Shown here: positions 29,143 through 36,909 of the stretch, piece by piece
Numbering within the stretch: the stretch's first letter is position 1
Layout of the letters: each line of letters opens with the position of its first letter
Assembly (NCBI RefSeq): GCF_000384375.1
Contig: NZ_ARVX01000001.1
Location: 2,418,001 to 2,482,000 of the forward strand
Reading direction: 5' to 3'
Source of the DNA: Methylotenera versatilis 79
Lineage (GTDB): Bacteria; Pseudomonadota; Gammaproteobacteria; Burkholderiales; Methylophilaceae
Length of the DNA: 64,000 nt
Made by a program: the position numbers and the translations under genes
The notes under the pieces: model-generated
What the model saw: only the letters and a program-made list of their open reading frames with translations
The model's database searches: none
Told to the model about the DNA's origin: nothing

Positions 29143-32100
29143 TTAAAAATCAACCCGCACCCCTACATTGCCTCCCCAAATATCTGCAGAAGCACTGGTC
29201 AAACCTTTCTCATAACTCAGACTAGCAAATACGGATGAATTTAGCCCAAGTCGTGCATTCAGACCTCCACCTAATTGCAGACTTGTACCCATTGATTCCG
29301 AATCAAATCTGACATTGCTAGCAGTGATGCTGCCATCACTGAGGAACTCATGTAACAGGTTGGCCTCAATATAAGGTGTCCACTGTCTGTCGATGTTAGT
29401 GGTGATGGTTTTCAGCATACGCCCGCCAAATCGCCCACGCAGGCTTTCCCCACCATTTAAATCGACATCAATGCGATCGACATCGGTAAATTTGTCAAAA
29501 CGAATGCGTTGGTAAGTCAATTGCGCTTGTGGCTCTAAGATTAAGCCGTTGCCCATATCAAATGGATAGCCACCTTCCAGTGACAGTCCCCAGCCCCAGC
29601 CTTTTGGGTCGCCAGTTTCACCGCGTTGGCTGGTGGTTATTTCGGAGGTGTAGCGTGTACCCTGTGCTACCGCATCCAGATACCAACCAGTAGCGGCTTG
29701 GTAGGTTGAAGTAAGTGCGAGTGTCGTACCACGTAGATCAACCTTGGCACTGGATTCATCAGCATTCAGTTTGGATCCACCGATGCTTAATGCGCCGCCG
29801 ATACGTAGTTCGGCACCATCGGCCATATCACGCCCAAACAAATTGCCACCCGCTTGCACATACCAAATATCTTGATCGTAGCCTGATGCACTGTTGCCAG
29901 AAACATCACTGCTGGAACCTTGCGTTCTTAGGAAGACTTCTTTGCTACGTTGTTCTGTACTGCCGATTTGGTTTTGCAGTGTTGCCGTTTCGCGAATCTC
30001 GCCCAGTCGCTTGTGTAAAGAGTCCAGCAGAGATGAGCCGTAACGCACTGCACCAGTTGGCATGGCTTGATAGCCAGCAATCTGCGGGACCGCAACGGGG
30101 TTTCCGCTGCTATCAACTAGTGACTGTAAACGGTAATCCCAGAATGGGACGGCAGCCAGTAAAGGATCAACCTCAGTTGCTGCAGAAGTAGCAGGGTCGA
30201 ATGCTGTTAATTTGTATTGATATGGACCAGCTGCGGCATAGCCGCCTGCCAGTTGGAATGTACTTGCTGAGCTGGTACCACCTACCTGAATAATGGAAAT
30301 GCCATCGGTATTGCCAGCACCAGTTAATGCACCAGAACCGCCAGTATTGAGGACATTGACTATTGTATTGCCAGTAGCATTGCCTGTAATGAGCAAGCGG
30401 TCGGCCGGTGAACCGGTGCCAGCTAATACGCCTTCCATCTCCAGTACACCGCCGCTACCTGTGTAGTTACCGGCAATCAACAGTGTGCCGATAGAGTTAC
30501 CGGGAGCGATAGTGCCACCAGTAAAGTTGGTGGTGTTACCCACTTGCCCTATGCCTTGCAGACGTCCGCCATTTACTTGCATGGTGCCGCCCAAGATGCC
30601 ATTCACGGATAGCGTGCCAGCGTTAACATTGGTCGTGCCAGTAAAGCCGCTATTATTGACATTAAGTCTAGTTAAACCTGGGCCATTTTGATTAATTGTG
30701 CCGTTACCAGAAATAATGGGATTAAATAAATAGTTTGTATCTGTATGGTTGAAATTAATTCGGCCCGTACCAGCACCAAAAATAACGTTGTTTGCAGTCA
30801 ATGTACCAGCAGCTTCTGCGGCTCCGCCTTGAGTACCGCCAATGTTTAGAATCCCTGTACCTGTAGCACCAGTCGCAATATTTAATATACCAGTGCCTGG
30901 TGTGACTATTCCGCCTTGTGCGATAGTTAACACGCCATTACCTAGAGTGCCTACAGTCATCGCACCGTTTGAGTTGAGAGTTGAACCACCTGCAACTCTT
31001 ACTTCTCCAAAATGAGCGGAAAGCCCGCCAATGATTAGTGTGCCAGTCGCTTGAACAGCGCCTTGATCCAAGACATTCAGAATACCGCTACTGACGTTAA
31101 TTGAGGTGCCTTGCCAATAAGAACCAGCGCCGCTGACGTTGGCAACACCCCATCCATTAGGCTGGAACTGACTGAACTGAATGCCATTGGAATAAACTTT
31201 TGCACCATCGGTAATATCCAAGAAGCCCTGACTGCCAGCGCCTTGCCCCATAACAATACCGCTAGTTGTCATCTCAGAGCCAGCGCCAGTCACTACTACA
31301 CGACCCGTCCCGCCACCTACACCAATCGTTAAAGTACTAGTCATCTCTGACTTGGCACCATTTTCAATAAGAAATTGACCTTGCGCACTATCACCTACGC
31401 GTAGAGAATTCGCCTTGAAATATGAACCCACACCTGTGACCACCACAGAACCATTAGTTCCTGTACCGATACTCGATGCTTGAGCCGTTGTACCGGAAAT
31501 CTGTCCGCCACTTTCTATGCGGAGATTGCCGCCAGAAATGTTACGCGCGCCAGTAAAAGTGTTGTTGCCAGTTAACGTTAAATTGCCACCATTTAGTGTT
31601 AAACCCCCAGCTCCCTGAATAGAACCAGCGAATGTATCGTTGGCATTGGTGATGGTAAGTGTTCTCGCTCCTAGCGTAACAATTCCGCTGCTACCACCAG
31701 ACAGAGATTTGATAGAAGCACTGGCAGGCGCAATGCCAGAAATATTGAAAGTGCCGTTAGCGACGACCTTGCTTGATTCAGAGATGCTTCCCGTGCCAGT
31801 CAAGCTGAGCGTGCCAGCGTTAATCGTGGTCGCGCCCGTGTAGGTATTGATTCCAGTCAGTTGCAGTGTACCAGCACCTTCCTTACCCAAGCCGCCTATA
31901 CCACTGATAACAGCATTTTGAACTAGTGTAGTTCCAGCGTCAGTATCAATAACGCCACCACCTGCATTGAGCGTGGTTGCGCGGTTCATGGTAAAACCGG
32001 CTGTAGTATGCAGCGTGCCGCCGCCAAAGCTCAGTGCACCCGTTGCATCTCCCAAGTTGTTGTCTGCCGCAACTTCGACAGTGCCGCCATTCATGGTGGT

Positions 32101-32835
32101 TCCGCCTGTATATGTGTTAATTCCGTTAAGCCTGACGGTACCTGCGCCATTTGCGATGAGACCACCGGCTCCGGTAATCGGATTATTGAGCTGAAAAAAG
32201 TTTGCCGCATTGACCGCATTGAGCGTCAGCATATTAGCGCCCAAACTCAAACTGCTGTCGCCAGCTGCGGTTAATTGAGTGATGCTACCCGTCGCGCTAC
32301 TGATACGCCATTCCTGATTCCCTGAGATCAAGAGTTTGCGGTTCAGAGTAATCTGCTGATTGACCTGATTGTCGATACCTAGCCCGTTTGAGCCCAATAT
32401 AGTCAAGCTTCCCTCGGCGTTTAGATTATTGGGATTATTGACAAAACCTGATCCGGTGTAAGGAGCAAGAAAAACCAACTGACTAATCTGCCTAGCCCCA
32501 CCAAAAAAGTAGGACATACCAGTACCTGCTTGATCGTATATTGCACGATCATTGGGGCCGGGTACGGGTTGGTCAAAACCGCCGTTAGGTGAACTCCCCC
32601 AGTTCTGATTGCCGGGAGTAGTAACGAAATGTTTATCTGCTGCATTCGCCAGCGTTGCCATTGACAGCGCGGCACCCAGAAAGATCGGAACGGCGCATGC
32701 CGCCACCTTTGCACCCTTAGTTGCGCTGCCGCTTTTGGTCGTGTTGCCGCACTTGCCGCCCGCACGTGTAATTTCCGACACTGCCACCCATGCGCCCAGC
32801 GCAGTATTCCATACACTTTTGTACGACCGATTCAT
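29143..32835 (-). CDS. Type Va autotransporter with extended signal peptide
   Basis: 1230 residues. It starts with the ESPR motif MNRSYKSVWNTALGAWVAVS, then a hydrophobic core and signal cleavage after A-N-A-A near residue 66. The passenger (about 70-940) is Gly/Asn/Thr-rich with several autotransporter-associated beta-strand repeats, for example G-A-G-T-L-Q-L-T-G-I-N-T-Y-T-G. The C-terminal 280 residues are a beta-barrel ending N-V-G-V-R-V-D-F. It is a surface or secreted adhesin-like protein; the ligand is unknown. The gene looks richer in GC than its neighbours, and repeat copies flank it, suggesting acquisition. A terminator follows. Confidence 0.92.
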   Translation of the reverse strand: MNRSYKSVWNTALGAWVAVSEITRAGGKCGNTTKSGSATKGAKVAACAVPIFLGAALSMATLANAADKHFVTTPGNQNWGSSPNGGFDQPVPGPNDRAIYDQAGTGMSYFFGGARQISQLVFLAPYTGSGFVNNPNNLNAEGSLTILGSNGLGIDNQVNQQITLNRKLLISGNQEWRISSATGSITQLTAAGDSSLSLGANMLTLNAVNAANFFQLNNPITGAGGLIANGAGTVRLNGINTYTGGTTMNGGTVEVAADNNLGDATGALSFGGGTLHTTAGFTMNRATTLNAGGGVIDTDAGTTLVQNAVISGIGGLGKEGAGTLQLTGINTYTGATTINAGTLSLTGTGSISESSKVVANGTFNISGIAPASASIKSLSGGSSGIVTLGARTLTITNANDTFAGSIQGAGGLTLNGGNLTLTGNNTFTGARNISGGNLRIESGGQISGTTAQASSIGTGTNGSVVVTGVGSYFKANSLRVGDSAQGQFLIENGAKSEMTSTLTIGVGGGTGRVVVTGAGSEMTTSGIVMGQGAGSQGFLDITDGAKVYSNGIQFSQFQPNGWGVANVSGAGSYWQGTSINVSSGILNVLDQGAVQATGTLIIGGLSAHFGEVRVAGGSTLNSNGAMTVGTLGNGVLTIAQGGIVTPGTGILNIATGATGTGILNIGGTQGGAAEAAGTLTANNVIFGAGTGRINFNHTDTNYLFNPIISGNGTINQNGPGLTRLNVNNSGFTGTTNVNAGTLSVNGILGGTMQVNGGRLQGIGQVGNTTNFTGGTIAPGNSIGTLLIAGNYTGSGGVLEMEGVLAGTGSPADRLLITGNATGNTIVNVLNTGGSGALTGAGNTDGISIIQVGGTSSASTFQLAGGYAAAGPYQYKLTAFDPATSAATEVDPLLAAVPFWDYRLQSLVDSSGNPVAVPQIAGYQAMPTGAVRYGSSLLDSLHKRLGEIRETATLQNQIGSTEQRSKEVFLRTQGSSSDVSGNSASGYDQDIWYVQAGGNLFGRDMADGAELRIGGALSIGGSKLNADESSAKVDLRGTTLALTSTYQAATGWYLDAVAQGTRYTSEITTSQRGETGDPKGWGWGLSLEGGYPFDMGNGLILEPQAQLTYQRIRFDKFTDVDRIDVDLNGGESLRGRFGGRMLKTITTNIDRQWTPYIEANLLHEFLSDGSITASNVRFDSESMGTSLQLGGGLNARLGLNSSVFASLSYEKGLTSASADIWGGNVGVRVDF

Positions 32836-33208
32836 ACTTGCTCCCGTTATTGTTATTTAAATTATGTCCTTTAGCACTTTAGCTTATAAGTTAGCCTGCC
32901 AGAAGTATTTAATATTAATTAACAGTTGATTGAGTTTTCGCTATCTATTTACTAAAATAGAAAAATTGATTAGTTCTAGAATTGTTTCTATTCACATCAT
33001 TCTTGATGCGAATATTTTGTCGATCACTTGAATGGAAATAGAGTGAGTGGCGAGGCTATTTGAATGTCTGCTTTGGGCCGAATCGAGACATTAGTTTTTT
33101 AATTTTTGCTCTTAAAGTTTATGTTGGCATATATTAAAAATATACTGTTATTCTAGAGATATCCAATATCCTTAATAGGATTGCGACTAAATTTTCTTAG
33201 TAGCATCA
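32836..33208. other. Long non-coding gap upstream of the autotransporter
   Basis: AT-rich, without a supportable gene. It contains interspersed repeat copy D (33062-33093). The autotransporter promoter should lie in the left part, but no strong -35/-10 pair stands out. Confidence 0.5.
33062..33093. repeat. Interspersed repeat copy D (partial)
   Basis: GAATGTCTGCTTTGGGCCGA followed by ATCGAGACATTA. It matches the left half of copy B, then breaks into a T-run. Confidence 0.6.
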
Positions 33209-33235
33209 AAAAAGGCTCTTAGTAAGAGCCTTTTT
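33209..33235. terminator. Intrinsic terminator after amtB
   Basis: AAAAAGGCTCTTA and TAAGAGCCTTTTT form a 13-base complementary pair with almost no loop, so the real stem is about 11 bp with a short loop. A- and T-runs on both sides. It lies downstream of amtB on the minus strand. Confidence 0.82.
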
Positions 33236-33293
33236 AGTTTCAATTTTTGACAGACTTTATTTTTTCCAATCATTAGCAGTTGCTGCTGACTAT

Positions 33294-34484
33294 TTAATCA
33301 TCAGCGGTAGCGCTGATCTTGTGAATACTCAAATCGGCGCCATCAAACTCTTGTTCTGCGCTCATGCGGATTCCGCTGATTTTTTTAAGTGAGCCGTACA
33401 CGATATAACTGCCTACAACCGCCACTAGCACACCAAAACTTGTGCCGATTAATTGTGATACAAAGCTAACGCCACCTATGCCGCCAAAGGTTTTTGCGCC
33501 AAAAATACCAGCGGCCAACCCACCCCAAGCGCCACATAATCCATGCAAAGGCCAAACGCCCAATACATCATCAATTTTTAAACGGTTTTGCGTTAAATTA
33601 AATGCCCACACAAATAAACCGCCAGCCACTAAACCAGTCGCCAAAGCGCCCAGTGGATGCATGACATCAGAACCGGCGCAAATCGCAACTAAGCCAGCTA
33701 AAGGTCCGTTATGCACAAAACCAGGGTCATTTTTGCCGACTAATAAAGCCGCAAGCGTACCGCCAACAAGCGCCATTAAAGAGTTCACTGCTACCAAGCC
33801 AGAAATGCCTTGTATTGCCTGCGCAGACATAACGTTAAAGCCAAACCAACCGACTGTGAGTATCCAAGCGCCTAATGCTAAAAATGGAATATTAGAAGGT
33901 GGATAAGCATGTAAACGGCCATCTTTGCCGTATCGCCCCGTGCGTGCGCCTAATAAAACAACGGCGATTAAAGCGATCCAACCGCCCATTGCGTGCACAA
34001 CGACTGAGCCAGCAAAATCATGAAACTTAGCACCAAAACTGGTTAATAACCAATCTTGAAAACCGAAATGGCTGTTCCATGCAATGCCTTCAAAAAACGG
34101 ATACACAAAGCCGACGATTAAAAATGTGGCGGCTACTTGCGGATTAAATTTTGCGCGTTCTGCAATACCGCCAGAAACGATTGCTGGGATTGCTGCGGCA
34201 AAAGTTAACAAGAAAAAGAACTTAACTAATTCAAAACCATTTTTAGCCGCCAACACTTCAGCGCCGCTGTAAAAACTCACGCCGTACGAGATGCTGTAAC
34301 CAATGAAAAAATAGGCAATGGTAGAAATAGAAAAATCCACCATGATCTTAACCAAAGCGTTTACCTGATTTTTACTACGAACCGTGCCGACTTCTAAAAA
34401 AGCAAAACCTGCGTGCATCGCCAGCACCATAATTGCGCCTAACAATACAAATAAAACATCATTCGCCGAAACGAGTGCTTCCAT
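33294..34484 (-). CDS. amtB: Ammonium transporter
   Basis: 396 residues with about eleven membrane spans. Family signatures are present: D-V-L-F-V-L-L-G-A-I-M-V-L near 9-21, I-P-A-I-V-S-G-G-I-A-E-R-A near 100, V-V-H-A-M-G-G-W near 162 (first pore His) and W-P-L-H-G-L-C-G near 300 (second pore His). There is no N-terminal signal peptide of the E. coli AmtB type. No glnK is adjacent, though most bacterial amtB genes are paired with one. A sigma-54 promoter and an NtrC-type site lie upstream, so it should be induced by nitrogen limitation. Confidence 0.95.
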   Translation of the reverse strand: MEALVSANDVLFVLLGAIMVLAMHAGFAFLEVGTVRSKNQVNALVKIMVDFSISTIAYFFIGYSISYGVSFYSGAEVLAAKNGFELVKFFFLLTFAAAIPAIVSGGIAERAKFNPQVAATFLIVGFVYPFFEGIAWNSHFGFQDWLLTSFGAKFHDFAGSVVVHAMGGWIALIAVVLLGARTGRYGKDGRLHAYPPSNIPFLALGAWILTVGWFGFNVMSAQAIQGISGLVAVNSLMALVGGTLAALLVGKNDPGFVHNGPLAGLVAICAGSDVMHPLGALATGLVAGGLFVWAFNLTQNRLKIDDVLGVWPLHGLCGAWGGLAAGIFGAKTFGGIGGVSFVSQLIGTSFGVLVAVVGSYIVYGSLKKISGIRMSAEQEFDGADLSIHKISATADD

Positions 34485-34542
34485 TTTTATCTCCCCTCAA
34501 AATACAATCTTCATAATATTTTTTATAAACTGGGCATTATAA

Positions 34543-34557
34543 GCAATATTTAAGCCA
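34543..34557 (-). promoter_or_regulatory. Sigma-54 promoter of amtB
   Basis: Minus-strand reading TGGC-N7-TTGC followed by T, which matches the -24/-12 consensus with exact GG-N10-GC spacing. It is about 60 bases before the amtB start. Confidence 0.75.
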
Positions 34558-34606
34558 TTAAATTAGGCTTGATTATTAAGGGATTTTTTAATGAAAGAAG
34601 ATTGAT

Positions 34607-34625
34607 TTGCACAAAATAAGTGCAA
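34607..34625 (-). promoter_or_regulatory. NtrC-type binding site upstream of amtB
   Basis: TTGCAC-N7-GTGCAA, a symmetric match to the NtrC consensus TGCAC-N7-GTGCA. Further half-sites (TGCAC, GTGCA) follow at 34627-34654. It lies about 50 bases upstream of the sigma-54 promoter, in enhancer position. Confidence 0.75.
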
Positions 34626-34665
34626 TGCACAATTAGTAGCACTAAATTTGTGCAGGTTATTTCAG

Positions 34666-35340
34666 CTATAACATACTGACGGTGTTGTTATTTAAGATGT
34701 ATTTTTCTGCGTCTGGATTGCCCGCCCAAAAATGAAAAAACTCGCGCACAACCACTAAAAACAGGCGGCGATTTTTCTTTACTTCAAACAAAGGTAAGGT
34801 CGCATCGACAGCAGTGCGATAAATTTTATTGCTCTTATCTGGCGCATCGCGCAAACGCACCAGCAAAATTTTAGATAGTTTTAAACGTGTATCAATTAAA
34901 GTTTGCTCTGCATTTTCGTTACGCAACGCTTTTGTGTAGGCTTTTAAAGCCCAGCTATCCGTGGTTGAAAACTTTTCTTGGTCAACGTTATGCCACAAAT
35001 TACTTAGGGTGACTTCTACCGGCTTCCATTCTATCGGCAACTGATCTTTAGTCGTGCTTTTGCAAAAGTTAGCAACCGCTTTTAAATCATTGATCCAAAA
35101 AGGATAATACTCACGCGAAATAACCAAGCTTTCTGGCCAATCGGCCTCTGCGACTGTATCCATCATCGTTTCAATCGCCAGTCGATATTCGCCACCATTA
35201 GTCGTCTTATCTGCCAACAACGGCAACAGTCTATTTAAAAAACTGGTGCGCTGCACAAATGTTTCAGGTCCAAAGCCTTTAACTGTTAACAGTTTAAAAT
35301 ACACTTCCAGCGCTTGTTGTTCACGTTGTTGAATCATCAT
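34666..35340 (-). CDS. Conserved hypothetical protein, helical
   Basis: 224 residues; I recognise no family. It has no signal peptide or membrane span and looks mostly helical, with several Trp/Phe-rich segments (Y-Y-P-F-W-I-N-D-L-K-A-V-A near 83-95, F-F-H-F-W-A-G-N-P-D near 202-211). The start is ATG 35340, with ATG 35337 also possible. It ends 41 bases before the NtrC-type site of amtB, so it could share nitrogen control only if it were transcribed from its own promoter; none is obvious. Codon use looks like the core genes, so it is likely native. Confidence 0.6.
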   Translation of the reverse strand: MMIQQREQQALEVYFKLLTVKGFGPETFVQRTSFLNRLLPLLADKTTNGGEYRLAIETMMDTVAEADWPESLVISREYYPFWINDLKAVANFCKSTTKDQLPIEWKPVEVTLSNLWHNVDQEKFSTTDSWALKAYTKALRNENAEQTLIDTRLKLSKILLVRLRDAPDKSNKIYRTAVDATLPLFEVKKNRRLFLVVVREFFHFWAGNPDAEKYILNNNTVSML

Positions 35341-35522
35341 TTAGGTGCTAATGGATTAAAGACAGATTGTTAAAATAGGTTAAACTATATTTTAGATTCT
35401 ACTGCATAATCTATTGAAAAATATAATAAATAACGCATATATCTAATACGTTTATATTTAATATAAACATTTCATACAACACTGAATTAAGTGTTTATTT
35501 TTAATCAAAAAAAGTAAAAAAT

Positions 35523-35837
35523 ATGTTTGAGCTTATATTACTCATTATTCTGCTATTTATTGCGTGGTTTTGGCAAGATACCATTTCTAAACGTGAAATC
35601 GCCATCATGTTGGGGCGCGAATTGGCAAAACGCTATCAACTACAATTATTAGATGAAACGGTCGCCTGCCAAAAAGTAAGACTAGGACGCGATAATCGCG
35701 GACAAGCGCAAATACAACGGCTTTATGTCTTTGAAGTAACGGCAAATGGCGCTGAACGCTTAGAATGTAATTTGCAGTTATTGGGTAAGCAACTGCAAAC
35801 ATGGCATATTCCGCCCTATGTACCGACTATGCAGTAG
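35523..35837 (+). CDS. DUF3301 small membrane-anchored protein
   Basis: 104 residues. One N-terminal membrane span (about 3-17) is followed by W-F-W-Q-D-T-I-S-K-R-E-I-A-I, then a soluble domain with L-D-E-T-V-A-C-Q-K-V-R-L-G-R-D and Q-R-L-Y-V-F-E-V-T, matching the DUF3301 pattern. Function is unknown. It is 59 bases upstream of gluQ in the same direction, and the pairing of this family with gluQ-like genes is plausible but not proven. Confidence 0.8.
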   Translation: MFELILLIILLFIAWFWQDTISKREIAIMLGRELAKRYQLQLLDETVACQKVRLGRDNRGQAQIQRLYVFEVTANGAERLECNLQLLGKQLQTWHIPPYVPTMQ

Positions 35838-35841
35838 CGAC

Positions 35842-35854
35842 TTAACACTCAAAA
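35842..35854. repeat. 13-mer shared with the 23.0-kb inverted-repeat element
   Basis: TTAACACTCAAAA, the reverse complement of TTTTGAGTGTTAA, which is inside both ends of the 23005-23175 element and also at 10481-10493. All copies are intergenic, just after a gene end. Confidence 0.5.
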
Positions 35855-35896
35855 TGTAAGCAAAAATCTTTCCATTGGCATTCACTTTAAATTGAT

Positions 35897-36805
35897 ATGC
35901 ATTATATTGGCCGATACGCGCCCTCACCTACTGGGCCATTGCATTTTGGTTCTTTAGTTGCCGCCGTCGCCAGCTATTGCGATGCAAAAGCCAATCAGGG
36001 CAAATGGCTGTTACGCATTGAAGACATCGATAAACCGCGCGAAGTAAAAGGCGCGGCGGATACCATTTTGCAGCAACTGGAAGCATTTGGTTTTGAGTGG
36101 GATGGCGATATTCTCTACCAAAGTCAGCGTAGCGAATATTATGCTGACACATTAAATCAATTACAAAAACAACAGATGATTTACCCGTGTACTTGCACGC
36201 GTAAAGAAATCGCAGATTCCAGCCATCAACTAGGTATTGAAGGGTTGGTGTATCCAAACACCTGTTTGCATCGTGCCATTAAACCTAATACAGCTGCCGC
36301 ATTTCGCGTTAAAACACACTCTGAAGTTATTAGTTTTAATGATGCGATACAAGGCAATATTGCCCAAACACTAAACATAGATATTGGCGATTTTGTGCTT
36401 AAACGCGCAGATGGCTTTTTTACCTACCAATTAACAGTTGTAGTCGATGATGCAGCACAAGGTGTTACGCACATTGTGCGTGGCGCAGATTTACTTAACT
36501 CGACGCCTCGCCAACACTATTTGCAGCAATTATTAGGGTTAACTTGCCCAACTTACGCCCACGTGCCTGTGGCAACCAATCAAGCAGGTGAAAAGCTGAG
36601 TAAACAAACCAAAGCGCCAACAATTGATATGCAATTGATTGGGCAAAATTTGTTTGATGCACTCAGCTTTTTAGGGCAACAACCACCTGTGGAAATAAAG
36701 ACGAATCAACCAGCGGAAATATGGAGTTGGGCAATTGAAAATTGGCAACTAGCCAACGTTCCACGCCAAAATTGTGTATTTTACAACAGCCAAGAAAATA
36801 TTTAA
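35897..36805 (+). CDS. gluQ: Glutamyl-Q tRNA(Asp) synthetase
   Basis: 302 residues: a truncated glutamyl-tRNA synthetase lacking the anticodon-binding domain. G-R-Y-A-P-S-P-T-G-P-L-H-F-G-S-L carries the HIGH-like motif, C-T-C-T-R-K-E-I the zinc site, and K-L-S-K-Q-T the KMSKS-like motif. GluQ glutamylates queuosine at the wobble position of tRNA-Asp. The start is ATG 35897. It lies between DUF3301 and a TonB-dependent receptor gene. Confidence 0.93.
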   Translation: MHYIGRYAPSPTGPLHFGSLVAAVASYCDAKANQGKWLLRIEDIDKPREVKGAADTILQQLEAFGFEWDGDILYQSQRSEYYADTLNQLQKQQMIYPCTCTRKEIADSSHQLGIEGLVYPNTCLHRAIKPNTAAAFRVKTHSEVISFNDAIQGNIAQTLNIDIGDFVLKRADGFFTYQLTVVVDDAAQGVTHIVRGADLLNSTPRQHYLQQLLGLTCPTYAHVPVATNQAGEKLSKQTKAPTIDMQLIGQNLFDALSFLGQQPPVEIKTNQPAEIWSWAIENWQLANVPRQNCVFYNSQENI

Positions 36806-36836
36806 TTAAAAGAGCTATTCCTACCTAATCACAAAC

Positions 36837-36853
36837 AATAACACTTCTCATTA
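36837..36853 (+). promoter_or_regulatory. Possible Fur box before the TonB-dependent receptor
   Basis: The sequence AATAACACTTCTCATTA reads in reverse as TAATGAGAAGTGTTATT, which agrees with the Fur core TAATGATAATCATTATC at about 12 of 17 positions. It lies about 57 bases before the receptor start. This is a moderate match only. Confidence 0.4.
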
Positions 36854-36909
36854 ATGTTAAAGTTCCGGTTCAAAATTATAAATAATAAATTAATCATCCG
36901 GAGATTCAA

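Noticed and set aside
29715-30191. 158-codon open frame opposite the autotransporter barrel
   Set aside because: Its product is rich in His, Arg and Trp, typical of an antisense shadow, while the minus-strand barrel is conserved.
29143-32835. CRISPR-like or tandem DNA repeats in the autotransporter passenger
   Set aside because: The periodic pattern is in the protein (beta-strand repeats), with no identical DNA units or spacers of constant length; no cas genes are present.
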